A stretch of DNA of 64,000 nucleotides from contig OX419346.1 of the NCBI GenBank assembly GCA_948470475.1, positions 21,792,693 to 21,856,692 on the forward strand. The letters run 5' to 3'. How positions within the stretch are numbered: the first letter of the stretch is position 1; each line of letters starts with the position of its first letter. The notes beneath the pieces are model-generated. The model made no database searches. It was not told the origin of the DNA and saw only the letters and a program-made list of their open reading frames with translations. A program made the translations under genes and the position numbers. Source of the DNA: Galaxea fascicularis (lineage: Eukaryota > Cnidaria > Anthozoa > Scleractinia > Euphylliidae). Below are positions 28,101-35,927 of this stretch, piece by piece.

Positions 28101-31100
28101 AGTTGGCATTGTTGCTTACGGAAATTACGAGTTTGTTTATCCTAACCAACAGAATTCCGTTGAACAAGAACTGGAGAGTCAAAGAGAAGCTTTTAATGGA
28201 CTAAGGTATGAACGAAAACTTAACTTAAACCTCTAATTTTCTTGGTTCGTCTGTCATAAAACGTTACATGCATCAATTTCAAATTTAGACTGATTCATCG
28301 AAATCCTCCAACGGTTTTATTTTTCTTTTTGTCAGAATCTCATTACAAACACGAATAGGAGAACTAGAGAAGAGCCTTGCTGTTGAACAAGAAACAAAGG
28401 AAGAGGTAAAATATTTTAATTAATCATTAAAACAAGAAAAACACATGTCTCTCCCTCCCTCCTTCCCTCTCTCCCTCTCTTTTCCTCTCTTCGTTTCTTC
28501 CCTCCTCCCCTTCCTCCTTCGTCCCCTCTTTCCTACCCTTTCTTCCTCTTTCCCTGCCTCCCCTCCCCCTGTCTTCGTGCTCCCCCTGCTTCCCTCCTTC
28601 CCTGTTTCCCCTCCCCCTTCCTTTTCTCCCTCCTTTGCCCGACCTCAAAACGAGTCTGTTTCCAAGTCACTTTGGACAACAGTAATTTAAAAAAGATGGT
28701 CATCTAAATTTTAGTATGATGCACATGGAAGTGAACTGTAGGTGACAGAGTTGATAGAAAACAGGCCTTAGACGCTAGGGGATATATTTAGTTTCCTTCA
28801 AAGTGAAAGCCAGAAATTTAGGGTTGAACAGGATTCGAACCCAAAATTTGGTGTGTCGCTGTATCAACTAGGTATGATCCAGCTGATCATTTTGTAAGTT
28901 TTTCATATAGACTTTAGAAGATGTGTTTTTTTCTCGAAAGGCACTTCAAGAAGCTCAAGAAAAGCAGCAACTTCTTATAAAGCAAAAGTTAGAGCTAGAA
29001 AACAAGCTTCAAAACACTGAAAATGATCTTAAAAAGGTAGGGTGAGTTTGAAGTTGCTTTAAGTGCTCAACAAAGTCTTTAATTTAAAGGGCAGAGAAGA
29101 GAAACGTCTTTACGTTGTGCAAAAGCTTTCAAGTAATATGGTTCCTACTTTTGTGTCTCGCGTTGCTGTTAAAACTCTGTAAATTTAAGTGCTGTGTGTT
29201 GAAATGGGGAAATTTGGAACATGTCCAGCATCTTCTCAGCAATGTGTCCACATTTTGTAGGCTTTAGAACAACACGAGGAGACGAAGGAAGTGTCTAAAC
29301 GAGTTCAGCTGCTTCTTAAAGAGGAAACCGCTGCAGTTCAAACCAAACTGGTGAGTTGTAATCTTTTGAATGAAAAAAAGCGATGTAATTAAAACAGTTT
29401 CCCTGTGGTTTACACAGTCACTAGTGGGAAGGATGGAGCATACAGTTCATCAACTGCTTTTCAAAATCGATTTACTTTGCATTATCAGGCAAATGAAACA
29501 CAAGAGTTAGAAGACCTTAAGAAGAGCAAAGAGCAAACAGAAGCGAGGTTTAATATTCAGATTTCGTCACTTAACGAAAACCTTGCGGCGGCGAGGAGTG
29601 AAGCGGAGAAGTTCCAACAGGAAAAGAGAGAGACTGGGGAAAAGCTTGCTAAGGCTGAGAAACAAAATGATGATTTGAAAGGAGAGGTAGCTGGTAAGTG
29701 ACTGGTGACTAGATAGTCTCGACATAGAGTGTCACTGTGTCATTATTGTCAATTGAGACAGTAAATAACAATTTGTTTATCCCTTGAAAGTTAACATACA
29801 GTAAAAACCCGCATAAAAGAACAAGTGTATTAAGAACCTTCAGGCTGAAATTTAGTATAAAGAACACCAATTCAAGGAAATACTAGGTACCGGCATATTT
29901 TGTAGGGTAATTTTTATGTTGCTTTGTTGGTTATTTGCTTCAAGTACCTATTCCAAAGCTACTACCCCTTATTTATCTGTGCCAGTAACTCCTTTGTAAT
30001 TAATGACCCGTCCCTTGATTTGAGAAGATGGAGTCAATCAACTGATAAAGCAGTGTCAGTTGTGCAATACAGTGTATAATTTTCAGACAGAATTTAAGAA
30101 CTCTTTAAGAACAGCTTGAGGTTGATTTTTCACTAACTGAAGTACCCAATATATAAGAACGGCATCAGCCTGAAACTGAAAACATAGGTTCTTTTATGCG
30201 GGTTTTTACTGTATTTTGTGTTGTTACTTTTAGTTTTGGAAGCAACTATTCAAAATAATCTGGAAGAAAGGAGAAAACTTCTTGAGAGGTTTGTCCAGGA
30301 CACATTGATAATGTATAGAGTATTACTTATGACAACTACAGTACAGTGATTCTGGATAAGTTGCAACGTTTTACATTGTAGCTATCTTGCTTACCATTTT
30401 ACAACCGTGCATCCCATAATTTTAGGAAGGGTTGGGTTTCATGATCCTCCAGCTGCAAAGTACTGTTAACTCATTGAAAGTACATAATTTTTACCCGTTG
30501 TTTCAGGTAGTAGTTTTCAGTTGAAAATAAGGGTGGTTGCCGTTTTTATTGTTATTTAAGGTGTGTAGCTGGGGATGAGGCACTGGAGACACAGAAAACA
30601 GAGAACGATGAAATGAAAAGGAAGGTGGAAAATGCACAAGCAGCCATGATGGAGCTGACACAGGAAAACCAGTCACTACAGGTAGGAAGGAGACGTGCCA
30701 GTAATGCACCAGACAAGTCCAGCAGTGTTCTTATGATCTATTATAGGACAGACACACGGATGACGTCATCATTTAAAACTTTTTCCCTCTCGTTTTTTCA
30801 ACAACAGTGACACACTCGGTTGTCGCTGCGTGTGCCACTTTTTTTGTTCCTACCACTTTTGACGTCATCTGTTATCTATTACTGATTAGACGCACGGTAA
30901 CATGGAATCTAGTTGTTATATAGAACATGTCCGTTCATTTCCCTTTTAGATCCAAAATAATCAAAAGAACGCACGGAGATGGGAAAGCGATACTGACGTA
31001 GCAGCTTGTAATGGATGTGACAGGCAATTCTCCATGACCATTAGAAAGGTTGGTTGTGGGCTGTTGTCATCGACACCGTTTCCTCAGTTCTAAAGGATTT

Positions 31101-32992
31101 GATCTTTCTTGACGGTGAACTTCTTCTCTTCTGTGCGGTAGTGCCGAGACGGTGGTAATTGCACTTATACACCGTGTTTGTCACGACATTCAACAGCTAA
31201 TGATTTCCGTTTATTTTGTTTTTCAGCATCATTGTCGAAATTGCGGGTAATTATCTTGGCCTTCTTATATTTGCTGTAAATCTTCTTAATTTTCAACACT
31301 GCATGTTTCACCACTGCTTCTTTCGCACGATACAACAACACATCGTGCAGACCAGTAGGCGGTTGAAGGGAAAACATACCTACTAAGAGTAGTTGAAAAA
31401 AGTGGCAAAAGTGACGGTCTATGATCGATGTTAATGCAACCAACCATCTCAAACAAAAGGGCTCTTTACCACTTTGAAAGTGTAGTGGCTTAATTTTTCG
31501 GGTTTTCCTGCGCAACCTTATCCTCTTCGCACTGCACCGGTTTTAGTTTTCCTGCAATAGCAGTGGTTTTTCGAGCAAAGAGCGGCCTACAAGTTTTCTG
31601 CGTTTGGCATTTGACCATGTTTTTCCGCGCTTCACATTGTGTACATAGAGTTGCGATTGACAACATGTTCCACAGCGTTAAAAAAAGATTGCCTGTAAAG
31701 CGTCAGGCAACCGCCGCTACTTGTTTTCATTCTTTACACAGGTTAATCTACTGCGCTGAATGTACTTCGAAAAGTGCGTCTCTTACAGCGAGCAAGAAAC
31801 CTGTGAGAGTGTGTGACAAGTGCTTCAGCGAAGTCACGTCGGGCACGGCTAGGGTGAGTGACGATTGTGTTACTTTAACGCCACATATTAGAAGTTTGCG
31901 TGACATGACCATGACTAGTCCATCAGTTCAACCCAACCCTGATCCTCATTCGAGGATGTTGTTGCCCTTTAACCAATTCTCGGTTTCACGTGACGTAATC
32001 AAAATTAAAAAAAAAAAATTGTCAATCCTTTTGGGATTTTGGTTCAGCTACAATGCAGGACAAAAGCCGGTCTTGGGACAATTGTCGCTTCCCCCCCCCC
32101 CCACCCCCCATTACAATGTTGATTTTTATCGGTCGCGAAATAGCAGATGCGTCCGTCGATGGCTGGAATATTTCAACATTGTCTGGGGGAGGGGGGTTCT
32201 AAAGTACGGAGTAAAAGAACAACATTCGTTTCTGTTTTAAGGGTAGAAGTGTGCGTAGTGAAATTTTCTGGTTTTCGCTTAAGTTTGTCAAGTGACCCAA
32301 AGTTCTATGAACTGCATTGTACTTATTAGAACAGCTGAAGACTTACCTTTTCACAAATTTTCAGTTTGCTAGGGTTTTTCCTCTTGTGATAAAGCAAGGC
32401 TGGATTTTTGAAAAGCTTTTGCGTGACGCGATATTAAACTGGCGGCCGAGAATGCTGTTACGTGGGTTCAAAAAAGTGACTTAACCGCTGAGACCTCGCA
32501 ATCTGAACAGTTCTTGAATGAGAATAAGTACTCACGTAGATTTTTATGAGCCCTCGGAAGACGAATATAGACTTTTACAGCATAACTCGATGACATATGT
32601 TTTTGTTAGCTTCCGGCCGCCATATTTGTGCCCCTCAGAGGGACTCCAACATGGTGTCTCCATACAAAGCCTTATAAGTTTGAGTAGAACATCTCTTCGA
32701 ATATCTCCCGCACGAAACATCGCACAGACCTGAATCTTTGCGAGGCTGTTTGAATATTCATCTTCTTTTATCTCTTTGATCCTTGACTTTATTTGTTGAA
32801 TGGTTTTGATAACGGTGTGACAGTGAAAACCGGCAATAAGCAGCTATAATGGGTGGCTCAAATAAGTAAACAGTTCACTTGCCAATATATTCTGTTACTT
32901 CTCAAAACCAAGCATTTTCCCGGAATTTAACTTGATCTGTTGTCTCTGTGTTTCAGTCATATTCATTGACTCCAAACCAAGGCTTCAGCTGA
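6769..32992 (+). CDS. EEA1: EEA1, early endosome antigen 1 (complete, 45 coding exons)
   Basis: Early-endosome tethering protein: the family binds Rab5 and PI3P and bridges membranes before homotypic fusion. I placed 45 exons (listed in the three segment entries). They total 4089 bp, 1362 residues, in frame throughout with GT-AG junctions; vertebrate EEA1 has about 1400 residues. Order: short basic start MLKRWRDKKK, two C2H2 fingers (about residues 33-98), a long heptad-rich Glu/Gln/Lys coiled coil (about 100-1270), then the FYVE domain (about 1280-1350) and an 11-residue tail. The start ATG at 6769 is the only one matching the vertebrate N-terminus, and the next exon joins in phase 0. The gene is intact. 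Its introns are loaded with transposon insertions, consistent with a large slow-spliced gene. Very small rod exons could still have been missed. Confidence 0.93.
7815..7875 (-). repeat. Penelope-type 3' end remnant with hammerhead-like core
   Basis: On the minus strand: CTCCGACAAAGGGCTAACA then CTCGAAATGTC and AGCTTTTAGAATCC. This resembles the 3' tail of cnidarian Penelope-like elements, whose conserved strings fit a hammerhead layout (CUGANGA, stem II GGGC/GCUC, GAAAC). Here the core is degraded. No coding sequence is attached. It lies in EEA1 intron 2. Confidence 0.4.
9329..9506. mobile_element. MITE with 58-60 bp terminal inverted repeats
   Basis: A 178-bp palindrome in EEA1 intron 5. 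The left arm 9329-9388 begins AATAGGCCATTTCCAAGTTC and the right arm 9447-9506 ends GGAAATGGCCTATT. Arms match over CTGCCTCCTCTTCAAAGCGA. There is no ORF, so it is a non-autonomous DNA element. The target-site duplication is unclear. Confidence 0.8.
9721..30681 (+). CDS. EEA1: EEA1 exons 6-41: coiled-coil rod
   Basis: Exons: 9721-9816, 10339-10405, 10633-10739, 12156-12242, 12565-12623, 13138-13278, 13651-13713, 14459-14564, 15154-15240, 16565-16647, 16778-16871, 17310-17363, 17525-17626, 18173-18301, 18425-18559, 19255-19383, 19690-19824, 20397-20495, 20788-20877, 23133-23192, 23419-23526, 23895-23942, 24108-24167, 24920-24988, 25284-25373, 25478-25561, 26521-26583, 26922-27029, 27466-27555, 28153-28205, 28336-28405, 28941-29036, 29261-29350, 29489-29693, 30234-30288, 30561-30681. 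Conserved landmarks in order: EEKWFS, AGGGAETVIDQL, ALEAAKAAEKS, LLIKQKLELENKL, ISSLNENLAAARSE, RKLLERCVAGDEALE and ENQSLQ. Most exons are phase 0 at both ends. Confidence 0.85.
10265..10309. repeat. (AAT)n microsatellite
   Basis: About 15 uninterrupted AAT units in EEA1 intron 6, about 30 bp upstream of the exon 7 acceptor. Confidence 0.95.
11730..12097. mobile_element. Mutator-like non-autonomous element with perfect 9-bp target duplication
   Basis: Termini are TAGCCTGACTATCAGGC and (reverse complement of the right end) TAGCCTGAGTATCAGGC, followed by purine-rich arms. The flanking sequence AGTCCTCCA is repeated exactly at 11721-11729 and 12098-12106. Nine-base duplications are typical of Mutator-like transposons. 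The 368-bp element has no transposase ORF. It sits in EEA1 intron 8. Confidence 0.85.
12960..13030 (-). repeat. tRNA-derived SINE-like fragment
   Basis: The minus strand carries a tRNA-like block: an A-box-like TTGGTAGAGCAC and a B-box-like GGTCATGGGTTCAACACC. No cloverleaf acceptor stem closes, so this is a SINE head or pseudo-tRNA, not a tRNA gene. In EEA1 intron 10. Confidence 0.55.
13535..13625 (-). repeat. tRNA-derived SINE-like fragment
   Basis: Minus strand: ATGGTAGAACATCCAAACTA and GGTCATAGGTGCAACTTCTG, a tRNA A/B box pair with a degraded B box, followed by a tail. It lies just upstream of the exon 12 acceptor of EEA1. Confidence 0.5.
14008..14178 (+). repeat. Interspersed repeat, copy 2 (partner at 4745-4953)
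   Basis: Same family and orientation as 4745-4953, in EEA1 intron 12. Unknown class. Confidence 0.6.
14831..15071. mobile_element. MITE with GGGCCGGGTTGTTC termini
   Basis: A 241-bp element. The left end GGGCCGGGTTGTTCGAAAGC pairs with the right end GGCTTTGAACAACCCGGCCC. The inner arms TTAACCCAGGGTTA and TAACCCTGGGTTA also pair. No ORF. It is in EEA1 intron 13. No certain target duplication. Confidence 0.8.
15344..15475. mobile_element. Diverged relative of the GGGCCGGGTTGTTC MITE
   Basis: Starts GGGCCTGTTTGTTCGAAAAC and ends GCTTTTGAACAACTGG, with inner GATTAAT-TCC-GGATTA arms that pair with TAATCATGGATTAGC. It is similar in design to 14831-15071 but decayed and shorter, about 270 bp downstream of it. 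Confidence 0.55.
15501..16396. mobile_element. TTAA-flanked DNA element (896 bp)
   Basis: Inverted termini CCCTTTGACTCCT and (right end, reverse complement) CCGTTTGACTCCT are flanked on both sides by TTAA (15497-15500 and 16397-16400), the target of piggyBac/Kolobok-type transposons. No transposase ORF. The interior contains a direct tandem duplication (15929-16186). A fragment of this family reappears inverted at 52566-52655. In EEA1 intron 14. Confidence 0.7.
15929..16186. repeat. 178-bp-spaced tandem duplication inside the TTAA element
   Basis: TTTCTAGACTCSTTTTTGAA and the following 60 bp occur at about 15929 and again at about 16107, through GACCCAAAACCWTGTGGTAC. The second copy is slightly diverged. 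Confidence 0.75.
17912..17930 (+). repeat. (GT)n followed by G-run
   Basis: A short GTGTGTGTGTGT tract running into a G homopolymer, in EEA1 intron 18. Low complexity only. Confidence 0.8.
18608..19110 (-). mobile_element. 5'-truncated L1/Tx1-type LINE tail with poly(A)
   Basis: The minus strand ORF at 19010-18798 reads ENRYELNYAILIAKFSIYCG and continues to FDSFL...E, the short C-terminal pattern (LNyiILxAKxxIY) after the reverse transcriptase of L1-clade elements. An upstream piece in another frame (FWKTFQSCW) fits the same region. The 3' end has AATAAA followed by a poly(A) tract (plus-strand T-run at 18608-18622). Dead copy in EEA1 intron 20. Confidence 0.55.
20938..22855. mobile_element. 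Mutator-like element with about 150-bp TIRs and perfect 9-bp target duplication
   Basis: Left TIR about 20938-21087, right TIR about 22706-22855 (inverted). Both start TAGCCTGCAAA and share TCTCCATTTGGGT, GATTTGCTCTTGAATGGCGC and GGTCTTTGTAAGATTTGAG. CATCTGGTT flanks both ends exactly (20929-20937, 22856-22864). Long TIRs and 9-bp duplications are Mutator hallmarks. No intact transposase is visible. A roughly 50-codon frame on the minus strand near 22420-22570 (SPNGDVTIKTPEEKATVC) looks protein-like and may be a decayed or captured coding fragment. The 1918-bp element accounts for most of EEA1 intron 24. Confidence 0.85.
24540..24755 (+). repeat. tRNA-derived SINE, copy 1
   Basis: It opens with CCTGCTCCCAACGTC, then a 71-nt tRNA-like body (24564-24634) with a closed 7-bp acceptor stem GGCTTCA/TGAAGTC, D-arm GCTCAGTTGGTAGAGC and T-arm ACGGGTTCAAGCCCCGT. 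The anticodon arm is imperfect: position 33 is C, and the stem has a mismatch. A tail follows (TTCAGGCTTCTTTACGC, TTCTTCATTTGATTTCAT). The whole 215-bp unit recurs inverted at 27600-27813, so it is a SINE and not a lone tRNA gene. Confidence 0.85.
25078..25122. repeat. (AAT)n microsatellite
   Basis: About 14 AAT units in EEA1 intron 29. Confidence 0.95.
25770..25960. repeat. Interspersed repeat with CCTACGAC motifs
   Basis: A GC-richer block in EEA1 intron 31 with repeated TCCTACGAC/GTCGTA motifs and GCATTCACACGGCACAACTT. It is compositionally unlike the surrounding intron and looks like an old mobile element, class unknown. Single copy in this window. Confidence 0.35.
26309..26341 (+). repeat. 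Short tandem repeat, unit ACAACCATC
   Basis: Three to four units of a 9-bp ACAACCATC repeat in EEA1 intron 31. Confidence 0.85.
27600..27813 (-). repeat. tRNA-derived SINE, copy 2
   Basis: Minus-strand copy of the 24540-24755 SINE: CCTGCTCCCAACGTC head, tRNA-like body at 27789-27718 and the same TTCAGGCTTCTTTACGC tail. The D-arm has a 2-base insertion (AGTTAGTTTGAGC), which would break a functional tRNA. It lies in EEA1 intron 34, inverted relative to copy 1, 3 kb away. Confidence 0.85.
28445..28640. repeat. Polypyrimidine/polypurine tract
   Basis: About 195 bp of almost pure C/T on the plus strand (CCCTCT-like units), in EEA1 intron 36. The open frames across it are compositional artefacts. 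Such mirror-like tracts can form triplex (H-DNA); that is inference. Confidence 0.85.
28820..28880 (-). repeat. tRNA-like SINE fragment
   Basis: The minus strand has an intact B-box-like GGGTTCGAATCC and a weak A-box-like TAGTTGATACAGCG, but no closing acceptor stem. A third type of tRNA-derived repeat in EEA1 introns. Confidence 0.45.
29799..30211. mobile_element. Tc1/mariner-type MITE with TA target site
   Basis: Left terminus CAGTAAAAACCCGCATAAAA and right terminus TTTTATGCGGGTTTTTACTG are perfect inverted repeats, each flanked by TA (29797-29798, 30212-30213). 413 bp, no ORF. In EEA1 intron 39. Confidence 0.85.
30950..31853 (+). CDS. EEA1: EEA1 exons 42-44: FYVE domain
   Basis: Exons 30950-31048, 31227-31246 and 31742-31853. 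All FYVE hallmarks are present: the WxxD motif (WESD), the basic PI3P-binding motif RKHHCRNCG and the RVC motif (VRVCDKCF). Eight zinc-ligand cysteines in four CxxC-type pairs (CNGC, CRNC, CAEC, CDKC) build the two zinc sites. The domain binds PI3P on early endosomes. The middle exon is only 20 bp and encodes HHCRNC, so the core of the lipid-binding motif sits in a microexon. Confidence 0.95.
32957..32992 (+). CDS. EEA1: EEA1 terminal coding exon
   Basis: After the good donor AGG|GTGAGT at 31853, the first strong acceptor (GTGTTTCAG at 32948-32956) opens a phase-0 exon encoding SYSLTPNQGFS and a TGA stop. It adds an 11-residue tail beyond the FYVE domain. The alternative is no splicing at 31853, giving read-through to a stop at 32240 with 129 extra residues of low-complexity sequence, which looks like intron. 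Confidence 0.6.
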   Translation, partial: SYSLTPNQGFS

Positions 32993-34260
32993 GACCACGC
33001 CGCAACAAAATATCATGGTGCATATTTTTATCAACTGGTAGTTTCTCCCAACAATCGCGATTCGCTGTTAGTAAGACAGGTAATGATGAGAGATTAGATA
33101 ACCTTCCGTAATTCTTTTCACATGGAACTTGTAATAGACATTCTTGATAAATCTCTAAGGTGCCTTTTTTACTTGCATTTAAAATGCACAAAAATTAGGT
33201 TAACATTTTATGATACCGGCCTGTTTACGAAGTGAATGATGACGAAATACGGGTGTGTTGAGTGACGTGTAATGTGTTTGAAAGTAGTATTGTTAGTTTT
33301 TCTCACCTGTCCGTATAATAAGTTACATGGTATTCTGTGGACGTGTTTAGCTGCAAATACTAAGGAATCTCATATATGACTCCCACAACTTTCACACATA
33401 TTGCCTGGGCTGAAAGCACCTAATCTCGAGCATCTTGATTCTTGATTTCAAGAAAAGGCCGTATTTTCTTAAAACTTCAAGAGCAATGGAACGCGATAAT
33501 TTGCTAAGAGTAGCTAGGTAGCTGTATTTTTGTAGTCATTATAGAGTTAAATTGATACTTATACCCAAATGACAACTGCTTAGATGAATTTTATAGTTTA
33601 GTTAGTTTCGAAAATTATTAGAAAGGTCTCAAAATAAACGTTGATTTTGAGTATAGCTGATATTCGACCATACTTTGGGATAGCGCTACTCCCAGAAGTC
33701 TTCAGTACCTGGAAATTGGTTTACCAGAGACATCCTTGTGGCATGCCTGAACAAGCCTGTGATAATTTTAAAGAAGCTTTAATTTTAGTTAAAGGCTTGC
33801 GTTCATGCGAAAAGTGTTCAACAATGAAAGTGTTTTCTAAGTTTACGAAGCCATTCGGCACCAATGGAAAGAATGAGTGAAAAGGCCGCTTTAAATTCGC
33901 AGCAAATCTCTTGCGAAGTGTCTTTGAATGAAATTTCATTCCCTGTTTCAGCAAGACCCTTTAGTATATACGAGGCGTTCATTTCATGAGTTATGTTTGT
34001 TTCTTAGATACAGGAACTTTATTCTGTCCCTTGCGGCAGGTGCCTTACGTATTGCAAATTGTAACAACACAACGACATCTTAAAGTTGTTAGAAAAAGCA
34101 CCGACTCAATTGGTTAGGATTTTCAATGTCGTTTTGTGATGTGATTTCCAGTTTACTTGGAAACTGGATTCACCTCTTCTTTCGTTTCGCCCCTTCCCTA
34201 GTCTCTTCTCTTTTTGTTTCCGAGCCCCAACTTCTTAGGCAGCCTGGATCCGCCACCTTT
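32993..34260. other. Intergenic region downstream of EEA1
   Basis: EEA1 3' UTR at first, then unremarkable AT-rich DNA. Short open frames here show no family features. No RNA gene or repeat was recognised. Confidence 0.5.
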
Positions 34261-34261
34261 C

Positions 34262-34614
34262 ACGTGCTTCCAGCGGCCAGCAAGTGCATTTTGTAATGTA
34301 ATTTGGGAATAATTCCTCTTCTAATCGTAGCTATAACAAAATTCTCGATTCTGATTGGTTCTGCGCGCGCCTATTTGTCGCGTAATTGACGCGCGATCAC
34401 GTGGGTGTCCAATTACAGGTATCCAATTTCAACTTTTTGTAATTGGATACCTGTAATTGGACACCCACGCCATTCACGCGTCAATTACATGCACTTTAAT
34501 GGCTTCCTTCATAATGTTTTCCCACTGTTTGTAAGACTGCTGGAACATACCCCTGACGTTTTCACCCAAAGGAGGTTTTCAAAATCTTCTTAATCTCGAA
34601 ATTTGTTATAGATA

Positions 34615-34683
<69 letters not shown>

Positions 34684-34945
34684 ACTCGCGCTGCGCGCTC
34701 GTCCTATTTTGAAATTACTCGCCCGATTACTCCCTGAATCGTACTCCACTCGGTCCAATTACTATTACTTAATAGTCTGGAAGTATTTGAAGTGACAGTC
34801 TTTATCTGCAGTTACATTCGTGCTCCTGCGGCGGCAACCGTATTTAGTAATGTAATTTGGGAAGAAAGCCTCTTCGTAATAGCCTGGAAGTATTTGGAGT
34901 GACAGTCTTCATCTCCAATTGCATTCGTGCTCCTGTGGCGGGGGA
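34262..34945 (+). repeat. 107-bp tandem repeat interrupted by the MITE
   Basis: The unit contains CCTGGAAGTATTTGGAGTGA, CATTCGTGCTCCTG and GTAATGTAATTTGGGAA. One full copy lies at 34774-34880, a partial copy at 34881-34945, and the left part of another at 34262-34329, cut off from its right part by the 34326-34773 MITE. Confidence 0.65.
34326..34773. mobile_element. MITE made of two internal hairpins
   Basis: Hairpin 1 (about 34382-34489) pairs GTGGGTGTCCAATTACAGGT with ACCTGTAATTGGACACCCAC around a 12-nt loop, with outer arms GTAATTGACGCG/CGCGTCAATTAC. Hairpin 2 (about 34624-34768) pairs AGTAATTGGACC, TTCAGGGAGTAATCG and TAATTTCAAA with their inverted copies around a CGCGCTGCGCGC centre. 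The block splits a duplicated sequence (see 34262-34945), which supports a discrete insertion. Confidence 0.65.
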
Positions 34946-35546
34946 ACGGGTATGTTTGAATGTTGGTATTTATTTTCGTATACATTTTGGTTTTCACTCG
35001 AGCGTTCTGAACTCCTTTAATTTAGAATGAAACTTTATTCCTGTTCTCTAGCTTCTTAATATTCACCAGACTTCCATACCCACGGGTAAATTATTATTTT
35101 GAAAATGACTTGTTTATTTTATTGCACTTGGTAATTTTCAAACTTGCATGCATTGCGGAGTGTTAAAATTATCATTTTGCGGTGAAATGTACGAGTTTTA
35201 TAGCACAATTTTGGTATCCTATTAAATGAAACCTTTTGTCAGTTCAAACTTGCTTGGTAAACAACCTTAATGAAGTTTTTTGTTCTCTGAGTTGGTGAAA
35301 TAGCCAATCTTGCTGTAATTCATTATCTAAACGGCTTTTCTTCTACTGACGTCCAGCAAAACTTTATCAGTCCCTTTTAAAGGTGCACGGTTGGTTGTTA
35401 TTGGCAACCATTGTGAGTACAAAGTAGTCATAAACCATGTGGACACTTAACGTGGTTCACTTTATTGTAGACAAGAATGGACTTCTGCTGTAAAAATACT
35501 TTATTTTTGCACAAGTGAAGGAAAAGTTGTAATAAAAAAAGTCTAC

Positions 35547-35815
35547 TCAACCACCCCTCCCCTGGCTCTGGGTTTTTCCACTCTGGTCTGTGTTTGTCTG
35601 TGTCCTTTTGGCCTCATTGGATATTCCAACTTTGAACTCCTTCCAAGTTTTATCAAAATCTTTCAATTCCTGAAGGAGTGATGTGACCGCTGAGAAATTC
35701 CCTGTTGATCCACAAGTGAAAATGGCCATATGAAGGGAAGTGAGAGTTTGTTCCTCTGCCCCTGAGTCCAGTCCAACTAAGTCAAAATTCCACAACTCAA
35801 ATAGAGCCAAAGATT
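35547..35815 (-). pseudogene. Orphan terminal-exon-like coding fragment, unknown product
   Basis: The minus-strand frame reads SLALFELWNFDLVGLDSG, then SVTSLL-type leucine-rich helix residues (SAVTSLLQELKDFDKTW), and ends in QSQGRGG and a stop. It is preceded by an acceptor-like TTTAG and followed about 50 bp later by AATAAA. It looks like the last exon of a gene, but the DNA upstream of it (to the right) is a Penelope palindrome and 15 kb of satellite, so no partner exon is evident. It could be a real exon with a very long intron, or a stranded gene fragment. Family not recognised. Confidence 0.35.
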
Positions 35816-35927
35816 GGTCTAAAGTTTTTAGAAGATGCTCGTTTCATAATTTGGTTCTCTACCAAAATTGATTTTTGTGTTTGTTTTCTAAATCTTCCTC
35901 AGCCGTGGATTGAAAAGTGAAAGTGCT

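Noticed and set aside
28427..28690. Proline/serine-rich or arginine/glycine-rich ORFs
   Set aside because: They come from a polypyrimidine tract; composition explains the open frames.
31563..32240. A 225-codon open frame on the plus strand as an independent gene
   Set aside because: Its middle is the last FYVE exon of EEA1 (31742-31853) with good splice sites. The rest is intron that happens to stay open.
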